DNA of 64,000 nt from Mesorhizobium sp. (GTDB lineage Bacteria; Pseudomonadota; Alphaproteobacteria; Rhizobiales; Rhizobiaceae): assembly GCF_004962245.1 (NCBI RefSeq), contig NZ_SUHQ01000006.1:1-64000 (forward strand), given 5' to 3'. Shown in pieces: positions 55,117-62,496 of this stretch. The position numbers were made by a program, and so were the translations under genes. Every line of letters starts with the position of its first letter. Within the stretch, counting starts at the first letter, position 1. A model generated the notes under the pieces. The model had not been told where the DNA came from and did no database searches. It worked only from the letters and a program-made list of their open reading frames with translations.

Positions 55117-58100
55117 ATGTCGGAAAAGCGTCGAGCAGAGCCTCCAATCGTGGGCCTTGCCAAGGGCATTCTGAGCAAGGACGACAGCAGTGCGTCCGAC
55201 GTTCGAAGCGAGCGGCGCGTTATGACAGCTCTCTGTTATGATCTGGTCGGATCAACCGACCTGCTCGCAGTTCTGGATATCGAGGACTATGAAGAACTGA
55301 TGTCGGCCTTTCGGCGTGAGGCAAGACAGGCAATCTCATCGTACTCGGGCGTTATCGTGAGCGAGGCCGGCGACGGCGGTGTCGCACTTTTTCCAGCAGA
55401 GATGGAGGCAAAGGACGCGGCTTCGCAAGCGATCCGGGCAGGACTCGAAATCATTGAAGCGTGCAAGCAGGTCGGGCTGGAGAAAGACCATACGGACCTA
55501 CATGTTCGGGTCGGGATTGCTACATCCATCATCCTCGTTCACGGGGACGGCAGTGACCCGGCGCATGCCAGCGTCACGGGCCCTGCTTTGGCCATGGCGA
55601 CGCGGCTCCAGGCTATGGCTCAGCCGGATGCAGTATTGGTGTCCGATGAGACCCGAAATCTGGCGCGGCGGTCCCACGTTTTCAGTTTTCGTGGCATTCA
55701 CGTTATTAAGGGTTTCGCGGAGCCGGAGCGGACTTGGCGTGCCATCAGCCACAAGCGGGACGTTGACCGCTTCTTCGCCTTCGGGCGCTTGAACAGTACC
55801 TTTATAGGCCGTGGGGACGAACTGGCCACCATCGCCGCATGTTGGCGTGATGCCGTCGCCGGCAAGGGCGGCGTCATTTTAGTGCAGGGTGAGGCCGGTA
55901 TCGGCAAGTCCCGCCTGCTTTATGAAGTCCGCAAGAGGACACGCTTTCAGCGAGCAAAATTGCTGCTTTTTCAATGTCAGCCCGGCGGCTCCCACTCGGC
56001 CCTTTATCCTCTGCTGCAAAATGTTCGGAGTGACCTGGCTGGCAAAGAGGGTCGGCTGGAGACTTCAGACGTAGCGGAGGTCTTCGCAAATCAAAACGTT
56101 CACGATGACGAAGTGGTCGACATCTTCTCGTTTCTGCTTGGGGCTGAAGGATCGAATCCCGCTCTGAAGGAGGCTGATCTCAAGGTCATCCGGGAGAAAG
56201 CCACCTGGGCAGTTCGCAGAAGCATCGAAGCCATATGCGAACGCGGACCACTCATCCTGGTGGTCGAAGACATACATTGGATCGACCTCACGTCGAGGCA
56301 ATTGCTGGCGGAACTTGCACTCTTCATTCATCGGGTGCCCGTGCTTCTCATAATGACTGCGCGACCTGGATCTGAGACTTATTCAGGGTTCCGGGACTTG
56401 CCGCATATTACTCTGAAGCCGCTCGATCGCGAGGAAACGCGACAGGCAATCATGGCCATGCGGCCGGAAATCGGGTCAGCCGCGCATTCGGAACTCATTA
56501 GCATGGTGGAGGAAGTAACCGGGGGCGTACCTCTTTTCATCGAGGAAATCTGCCAATGGATCGCCGAGAATGCAGCCTCCATAACGGATCGCCTTGCGCC
56601 AGCCGGCTCATCAAGCCGAATATCGGTTTTTGAAGGCATCCTTGAAGCCAGACTGGAAGCGTTGGGACCCGCAAAGGATGTGGCACGAGCGGCCGCCGTC
56701 GCCGGCAATCGTTTCAATCTGGAATTGCTCCGGAAGCTGTTGGCGCAATACAGTGACGAGACGATCGGGAATGCACTGGACACCCTCATCGAGACGGGAT
56801 TCCTGATCCGGGTCAGGCCTTCCGGCGAGCCCGACTATGGATTTCGTCATGCCCTGATCCGGGAGACAATCTACAATGCATTGCTGCGGAGGAGACGGCA
56901 GGCCCTCCATCAGTCGCTTTTCTCCGCTGTCGGCCGCGACCGAAATCTGGCGCCGTGGCTGGGTACGGCTGAACTGGCAGAACATGCTGAACGCGCTGGC
57001 CTTATCGAGGAAGCGATCGATCAGTTCATCGCAGCCGGCCGGGAGAGTTACGTCCGCTCTGCAATGGCCGAGGCGAGACAGATTCTCGACCATGCCATGA
57101 CCCTTTGCCAGCGCGTGAGAAGGCCGGATAAGCAGGATGTTTTGCGCCTCGCCGCGATGATGCCGCTCGGGCCGATACTTACAGCCACGGAAGGTCCAAA
57201 CTCGCTGCCGGCACGCAAACTTTACGAGGACGGGGTAGAGATCGCCAGGCGGCGGCCACTCGCCGAGCGTGCGAAGTGGTTTCCGATCTACTGGGGTTGG
57301 TGGTTCACCGGCCCCACCATCGACGGGGAACGCGCACGGACAGTCCTCGCCGACCTGAGGGATGTCGACGACCCCGAAGTGCAGTTTCAGGCCAGACACT
57401 GCGTTTGGGCAATCGAATTCAATCTTGGACATCACAAGAACTGCATCGCGGCGGTCGACGAAGGACTTGCGCTCTATGGGACGGGCCAAAGGCCAGGGAA
57501 TGCCACTCTGTTCGGCGGCCATGACGCCAGGGTCTGCGGCCTGTCGCACAGGGGTCTCTCTCAATGGTTTACCGGCCGGGCCGCAAGCGCGGTTCGGTCG
57601 TTGGCTGAAGCCAGGCGCTGGGCAATGCAAACGGCGCATGTTGGAAGTATCGCCCATGTCTATATCAACGAAGCGATGCTTGATTGCTATCGCCGCGATT
57701 TCTCAGCGCTCCGGGGGGTCATCGCCGATATCCGCGAATTGACGAAGCGCCACCATCTGCCCTCCCTTGCCGCCTTGGCGCAAATTCTCGAAGGCTGGTG
57801 CGAAGGAAATGCTGCTCGGGTAGAGCAAGGCAGGGACCAGATCAAGGAGGGTCTCGCGATCCACGGCGAACTCCAGACGCCGGAAGACTATCCTGTCTAC
57901 TACGGCATGCTGGCGGAGCTTCTGGCCCGGACAGGCGAGACTGACGAGGCCCTTGCGCTTGTCTCTTCCGCGGTCGCGGAAGCCGAAGCAGGTGGCAGTC
58001 TTTCTTGGCTCGCCGAACTCTATCGGCGAAAGGCCCATCTCCTTCTACTTACAGGTTCCTCAGGCACGGATGTTGTTGCCGCGCTCTCCAAAAGCCTGGC

Positions 58101-58278
58101 TACCGCCGATGAGCAAAACGCGGTGCCAATCCTGCTCAATGCATACGAGATGCTCAGGACATGGGGCGTATCAGAGGAACTATCCCGGCAGTACCGCAGT
58201 CGCGTCGACCTAGCGAAATCAGCCATCGAGCAAGGCGCGGCATTGTTCGTCAATCTAGAACCGAGCCTGCGCCACTAG
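55117..58278 (+). CDS. Class III nucleotidyl cyclase-like/AAA ATPase/TPR signalling protein
   Basis: The 1053-aa protein has three parts. A cyclase-homology domain (about 30-205: MTALCYDLVGSTDLLAVLD, VSEAGDGGVALFP, LHVRVGIATS) comes first. The AAA_16/STAND module has Walker A GEAGIGKSRLL (about 270) and Walker B LILVVEDIHWID (about 385), followed by a helical C-terminal half with TPR-like units. The first metal Asp is present (D42 region) and DGG keeps the second; other catalytic residues cannot be judged. Proteins of this build integrate signals or regulate neighbouring clusters. It starts the island operon; ycaO follows after 30 bp. Confidence 0.9.
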   Translation: MSEKRRAEPPIVGLAKGILSKDDSSASDVRSERRVMTALCYDLVGSTDLLAVLDIEDYEELMSAFRREARQAISSYSGVIVSEAGDGGVALFPAEMEAKDAASQAIRAGLEIIEACKQVGLEKDHTDLHVRVGIATSIILVHGDGSDPAHASVTGPALAMATRLQAMAQPDAVLVSDETRNLARRSHVFSFRGIHVIKGFAEPERTWRAISHKRDVDRFFAFGRLNSTFIGRGDELATIAACWRDAVAGKGGVILVQGEAGIGKSRLLYEVRKRTRFQRAKLLLFQCQPGGSHSALYPLLQNVRSDLAGKEGRLETSDVAEVFANQNVHDDEVVDIFSFLLGAEGSNPALKEADLKVIREKATWAVRRSIEAICERGPLILVVEDIHWIDLTSRQLLAELALFIHRVPVLLIMTARPGSETYSGFRDLPHITLKPLDREETRQAIMAMRPEIGSAAHSELISMVEEVTGGVPLFIEEICQWIAENAASITDRLAPAGSSSRISVFEGILEARLEALGPAKDVARAAAVAGNRFNLELLRKLLAQYSDETIGNALDTLIETGFLIRVRPSGEPDYGFRHALIRETIYNALLRRRRQALHQSLFSAVGRDRNLAPWLGTAELAEHAERAGLIEEAIDQFIAAGRESYVRSAMAEARQILDHAMTLCQRVRRPDKQDVLRLAAMMPLGPILTATEGPNSLPARKLYEDGVEIARRRPLAERAKWFPIYWGWWFTGPTIDGERARTVLADLRDVDDPEVQFQARHCVWAIEFNLGHHKNCIAAVDEGLALYGTGQRPGNATLFGGHDARVCGLSHRGLSQWFTGRAASAVRSLAEARRWAMQTAHVGSIAHVYINEAMLDCYRRDFSALRGVIADIRELTKRHHLPSLAALAQILEGWCEGNAARVEQGRDQIKEGLAIHGELQTPEDYPVYYGMLAELLARTGETDEALALVSSAVAEAEAGGSLSWLAELYRRKAHLLLLTGSSGTDVVAALSKSLATADEQNAVPILLNAYEMLRTWGVSEELSRQYRSRVDLAKSAIEQGAALFVNLEPSLRH

Positions 58279-58308
58279 CCCGCGCGGCTGGGAGATCAGG
58301 GAGCCTCC

Positions 58309-59466
58309 ATGCTGGAACGATACGAGCGCTCGGGTCCTCCGCCGCGCGAAGCACTCATGCGGCTAATGACGATGCGCGAGCTCTTGGGCATCACACGGAT
58401 TGCAGACATCACAGGTCTCGACGTGCTCGACATACCCGTGGTTCAGGCGGTCAGGCCTTTCTCCCTTTTAAATTCCGTTTCGCAAGGCAAGGGGCCGACC
58501 AGAACCGAAGCTGCGGTATCGGCCATTCTCGAGGCCGCAGAGTCCTACTTTGCCGAGCGCTTGGCGCACTACGACCCCATCGTGGCCTCCGCAGACTCCC
58601 TGAATATTCCTCCTGAAAGATTCGAAGCCCATCTCCAGCCTGGTGTCGACCCAGGCTGGCGCAGCAGCGAGATAGCTTGGATTCATGCCGAGAATATCCT
58701 CAAGGGTGGTCTACAGGATTGGGTTCCATTCGAGCTTGTACACACTGCCTACGTGTTCCCGCCGTGGCCCCACGAGGAAATCTTCGCTTCATCGACGTCC
58801 GGCCTGGCGGCCTCCTTCGAGGAAACGGACTCTATCCTGCACGGTATGATGGAATGCATCGAGCGCGACGCACTCACGCGGGCGGAGCGAATCCATGGCT
58901 TTTTCCAGCGCCATCGAATTGACCCAAGAACGATCGACGATCCGACAGTTGCGAGCCTTCTCGAAAGGCTGGAAGCCAAAGGCCTGCTGGTGGCGCTTTG
59001 GCACGCCCCCTCACCGCTGGGACTACCGGTGATCTGGTGCCATCTCATGGAGGATCGGCCGCCGGAAACTGCAATTCTTCACCATCCGGCAGAGGGCTCG
59101 GCTGCAGGTTTCGATGCCGCGTCCGCGATCGTTCACGCAATCTACGAGGCGGCGCAGTCGCGACTGACGGCGATCTCCGGCGCCCGTGATGACCTGACGC
59201 GTGCGTCCTATCCAAAATATCCCGATTGGCAAAAAATTGCGGCGCACCGGCGCCTCCTGTCCGACGGCCCCCGAGAGGTTCATTTCCATGCGATTGCCGG
59301 GCAGTATTACGCCAGCGCGGGAAATAGGATGTACGCTCTTCTCGCACAGATCGAGGCCGCAGGAATTGATACAGTGTATAGGATTCAAATCGATACGAGA
59401 CCGCTCGACGACCTGTCGGTCGTCAGGATCGTCATACCGGCCTTAACGCCGCTGTTGCATGGCTAG
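58309..59466 (+). CDS. YcaO-domain ATP-dependent cyclodehydratase/thioamidation enzyme
   Basis: The 385-aa protein is a stand-alone YcaO. ATP-binding motif 1 is SVSQGKGPTRTEAAVSAILE (about 56-75) with EAAESY after it, motif 2 EETDSILHGMMECIERDA (171-188) and motif 3 AIYEAAQSRLTAISGARDD. All key acidic and Arg residues are in place. YcaO enzymes phosphorylate backbone amides to make azolines, amidines or, with TfuA, thioamides. There is no E1-like partner nearby, which favours thioamidation. The ATG at 58309 has AGGGAG upstream. It overlaps tfuA by 8 bp. Confidence 0.95.
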   Translation: MLERYERSGPPPREALMRLMTMRELLGITRIADITGLDVLDIPVVQAVRPFSLLNSVSQGKGPTRTEAAVSAILEAAESYFAERLAHYDPIVASADSLNIPPERFEAHLQPGVDPGWRSSEIAWIHAENILKGGLQDWVPFELVHTAYVFPPWPHEEIFASSTSGLAASFEETDSILHGMMECIERDALTRAERIHGFFQRHRIDPRTIDDPTVASLLERLEAKGLLVALWHAPSPLGLPVIWCHLMEDRPPETAILHHPAEGSAAGFDAASAIVHAIYEAAQSRLTAISGARDDLTRASYPKYPDWQKIAAHRRLLSDGPREVHFHAIAGQYYASAGNRMYALLAQIEAAGIDTVYRIQIDTRPLDDLSVVRIVIPALTPLLHG

Positions 59467-60199
59467 GCAAATGCGTCCCAAGCTGGTCTTTGCCGGTCCC
59501 ACCCTGTCACAGGGCGAAGTGCTGGAAGTGGTGGAGGCGATCTGCCTTCCGCCGGCTGTGCAGGGTTCGATCATTGCGGCTGTGCAGCATTTTGATCCGA
59601 GTGCGATAGTCATCATCGACGGTGGCTTTCAATCGGAGCCGGCGGTCAGGCACAAGGAAATCCTTTGGGCAATGGCGAAAGGTGTTCCGGTAATAGGCGC
59701 AGCGAGCATGGGGGCTCTTCGCGCTGCGGAACTCTTTCCATACATGCAGGGAGTGGGGCTCATCTACCGGTGGTATCGTCGTTTTGCGTTTGCGCCTGAC
59801 GATGCAGTGGCCGTGCTGCACGGACCATGGGAGGTAAACTCCGCGCCCATAACCCACGCGCTGATCGATCTTCGCATGACGGTTCGCAGGGCCTGCCGTC
59901 GAGGCATCATTTCGGCTGAATACGGAACCAGCCTGCAGCGCGCCGCGCAAGTTCTCAATTTTCGCGAGCGCACGCTCGCCCGCATGGTCGGTGACGCCTT
60001 GTCATGCGAAGGTGATCTCGTTGTCGAGAAATATCAGGAGATCCTCGCCGCAGCTTTTGTTCAGCAAAAGAAGCAGGATGCGCGTGATGCACTCCAGCTA
60101 TTGCATCACGGTTTATTCAAGAGGCCGGTACCCCTGCCGGATTTCCAATTGACGGCGGCTTTCTCAAGGGATCTCGACGAAGCCGGGTTAAAGATTTGA
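59459..60199 (+). CDS. tfuA: TfuA-like protein, YcaO partner
   Basis: The 246-aa protein is of the TfuA family (named from trifolitoxin biosynthesis in Rhizobium). Marks are LVFAGPTLSQGEVLE, IVIIDGGFQSEPAVRHKEILWAMAKGVPVIGAASMGALRAAEL and GVGLIYRWYRRFAFAPDDAVAVLHGP. TfuA is thought to deliver or activate sulfur for YcaO-dependent backbone thioamidation. ATG 59459 overlaps ycaO by 8 bp, so the two proteins are made together; ATG 59471 is an alternative. Confidence 0.95.
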   Translation: MARQMRPKLVFAGPTLSQGEVLEVVEAICLPPAVQGSIIAAVQHFDPSAIVIIDGGFQSEPAVRHKEILWAMAKGVPVIGAASMGALRAAELFPYMQGVGLIYRWYRRFAFAPDDAVAVLHGPWEVNSAPITHALIDLRMTVRRACRRGIISAEYGTSLQRAAQVLNFRERTLARMVGDALSCEGDLVVEKYQEILAAAFVQQKKQDARDALQLLHHGLFKRPVPLPDFQLTAAFSRDLDEAGLKI

Positions 60200-60265
60200 A
60201 AGCGTCAGGGCGAGAATTCTCAATCTCAATTTACAATACGTATGGCATTTTGCTAATGTATTAGA

Positions 60266-61465
60266 ATGAGAGGGGCTGAGCTACTGGGGACGCTCGATCG
60301 ATCCAGCGACCAAAGTCGCTCCGTCGGCACGCGCTTCCTGCTATTTCCCCAGGTGCCCCACCTCGCTGATTACGGCACACCCGAGACCGTCTGGATATCG
60401 ACCCCGCCGGGCCGGTTACGCTCCGGTCCGGAGGACCATCGCATCTATGTCCGCGATCCGCTCCTCGACAAGGAACCTTACGAATATCCCTATCTGCCGC
60501 CCTTCGTTGGCGAGGTCTTCCCGCCGGCGGAACCCGCCTACGACGGTCACTTCGACCAGATTTCATTGAATTCACGTCAGTTCCTGGCGGCACACGCCTT
60601 CGGGGCAGTCAGCCGGGTCCTGGACATCTGGGAAAGCTACCTTGGGCGGCCGATTACCTGGTACTTCGCCGAAACCTATGAGCGGCTGGAGATCATTCCG
60701 TGGGTCGATTGGAACAACGCCCAGTCTGGCTATGGTTATCTGGAACTTGGCGTGGACAGGGCGCCCGACGGTCGAAATTATCCCTATGCCCTCAACTTCG
60801 ATACGATTGCGCATGAGGTCGGTCATGCGATTCTGTTTTCCCTTTTTGGGGTGCCGGCAAATGGCTTGAAGACCGGCGACTTCGCGTCGTTCCATGAGGC
60901 GAGCGCCGACATAACGTCGCTTCTGTCCTTCCTGCATTTCGACAGCGGTCTCGACCGGCTGCTGCGCCACTGCAACGGCAACCTCCTCATCATGAACGAA
61001 CTCAACCGCATTGCCGAACTGATCGGCGACCAGCAGATTCGCCTCGCCAGCAATTCGCGCCGCATGTCTGAAGTCTCCGATGAGATCCATGACAGGTCGC
61101 GGCCTTTCACGGGGGCGGTATTCGATACGATCGTAGACACCTACCACGCGAATCTCGTGGGTGATGGACTAGCCGACGAGCGGCTTCTCGACATCGACAT
61201 CAGGGATATCGACGAGGCCGCCATGCACCGCATCTCGGATTTCACGGCGCTGGCCTTCCGTGCCAGGCCGTTCCTGTTCAAGAGCGCGCTTACCCGGGCG
61301 CGTGACGATGTGGCGCTGACCCTTGCCCGGACCTGGTCCAGCCTCGAAGCTGACGATCTGACCTTTGAGAATGCCGCGATGGCCGTTGCCGAAGCCGGCA
61401 GCCGCATCGCGCCGGCGTTGCGCGAAAAGTTTGAAGAAAACTTCAGATGGCGGGAAATTTCATGA
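60266..61465 (+). CDS. HEVGH zinc metallopeptidase (gluzincin-like) in the YcaO/TfuA operon
   Basis: The 399-aa protein contains TIAHEVGHAILFSLFG (HEVGH at 183-187) and, 28 residues after the first His, FHEASADI with Glu at 211, the spacing of a gluzincin third zinc ligand (thermolysin pattern HExxH...E-x-x-x-D). No signal peptide is seen, so it is probably cytoplasmic. Outside this core I recognise no family. Next to YcaO/TfuA a leader or substrate protease is the obvious hypothesis. ATG 60266 lies 66 bp after tfuA; the short gap is AT-rich and may hold an internal promoter. Confidence 0.8.
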   Translation: MRGAELLGTLDRSSDQSRSVGTRFLLFPQVPHLADYGTPETVWISTPPGRLRSGPEDHRIYVRDPLLDKEPYEYPYLPPFVGEVFPPAEPAYDGHFDQISLNSRQFLAAHAFGAVSRVLDIWESYLGRPITWYFAETYERLEIIPWVDWNNAQSGYGYLELGVDRAPDGRNYPYALNFDTIAHEVGHAILFSLFGVPANGLKTGDFASFHEASADITSLLSFLHFDSGLDRLLRHCNGNLLIMNELNRIAELIGDQQIRLASNSRRMSEVSDEIHDRSRPFTGAVFDTIVDTYHANLVGDGLADERLLDIDIRDIDEAAMHRISDFTALAFRARPFLFKSALTRARDDVALTLARTWSSLEADDLTFENAAMAVAEAGSRIAPALREKFEENFRWREIS

Positions 61466-61494
61466 ACTGAATTGCCGAAGCGAGGAGGAGCATC

Positions 61495-62187
61495 ATGAGC
61501 GACGACTATCACCGTCCGACACTGACATTCCCCAACGGTGCATATAATGCAACGCAGGTCAGGCTCTACGGAATTGAGGCGGAAATTGGTATTTCCATTC
61601 CCGGACAGGCCAGCGAAATCTCGAACACCAACATTTATGTCCAAACAGCACATGACGTTAGCGCCGACGAACGGGAAGTCAACGCAGCGAAAGAAGTACT
61701 TAAGAAAGCCACATCGAATAAGGTCCGCCGCGGCATAATGCTCGGCAAAGGCAATTTGCCTCATATACCGATAAGAGCCAGCTTCAGTATTAAATTGGAT
61801 ATAAAGGAATTTGGCACAGCCGTTGTTACTGTGACTGCACAAACATATATGCTGGGCAGCAAGCCAGAGAAAGAGCTTTCTTGCGGGTTGATTGTCGGCT
61901 ACGCCTACGAAGGTCATACATTTGATCTGCCAAAACCCAAGATAATGCTAGTTAATAAATTCCCAGAATTGGAGATCCCAAAGGATGACTCTGACTATAA
62001 ATTGAAAGAAGACGAAGGTTATGCTGTCTGGATCGTTGACAAACTCGACCAATGCGTGGAGATTGAAATTAACCAGGGTTTTGTCGAACAGCTTGTTCTC
62101 GAAGCGAACCTTCCCGGGAAGCGCTCGCCGACCATGTACGCCGCCAGGCAGGCGCTTGGGCACCGCAGTGGCAGGCTGACTGAGTAG
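61495..62187 (+). CDS. Orphan 230-aa protein at the end of the YcaO/TfuA operon
   Basis: ATG 61495 follows GAGGAGG. The product opens MSDDYHRPTLTFPNGAYNAT and is rich in Ile, Lys and beta-type strands without Cys-rich or Gly-rich core typical of RiPP precursors; only two cysteines are seen. No signal peptide or TM. Its DNA is clearly AT-richer than neighbours (many AAA, ATA codons), a sign of transfer from another genome. I recognise no family. It may be the modified substrate, an immunity protein or a structural partner of the metallopeptidase. Confidence 0.75.
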   Translation: MSDDYHRPTLTFPNGAYNATQVRLYGIEAEIGISIPGQASEISNTNIYVQTAHDVSADEREVNAAKEVLKKATSNKVRRGIMLGKGNLPHIPIRASFSIKLDIKEFGTAVVTVTAQTYMLGSKPEKELSCGLIVGYAYEGHTFDLPKPKIMLVNKFPELEIPKDDSDYKLKEDEGYAVWIVDKLDQCVEIEINQGFVEQLVLEANLPGKRSPTMYAARQALGHRSGRLTE

Positions 62188-62394
62188 TGATAGATTCCTG
62201 CTACTTAGCGGCCGTCGAGGGGTTGTGTCAGCCGGCCCGAGCTTGGTGCAATAGGAAACGATGACCTCGCGAAGCTTGGGGCGTCGAAGTTGGCTGCGGG
62301 CTGCCCAATCAACTTCCGGGCTTGGCACCCGGGCTCGGTCCGGGGTCGCTTCGCTGCAAGTGCCTACGGCAATTTTCGTCAACAAAATCAAATA
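62188..62394. other. Gap between island and repeat; possible gene debris
   Basis: On the minus strand a frame reads EVDWAARSQLRRPKLREVIV before a stop; it looks protein-like but has no start or family. No other feature is seen. Confidence 0.3.
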
Positions 62395-62496
62395 GTTTGA
62401 TGGGCCCGGAGGATGCGCCGGAAACATGGATTTTATTGGTTTTTTTTGTGGGCCGGAGTTGGAGACCTTCCCGCATTATTCCGTATGGTTCCGCGA
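62395..62496 (+). repeat. Right copy of the imperfect direct repeat
   Basis: TTGATGGGCCCGGAGGA (from 62397), then GATTTTATTGGTTTTTTTTG, then TTCCGTATGGTTCCGCGA (62479-62496). Same order and orientation as 54562-54666, 7830 bp apart. It ends one base before the stop codon of the flavoprotein gene. ATCAAATAGTT also occurs in both copies but at different places, so small rearrangements happened. Confidence 0.6.
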
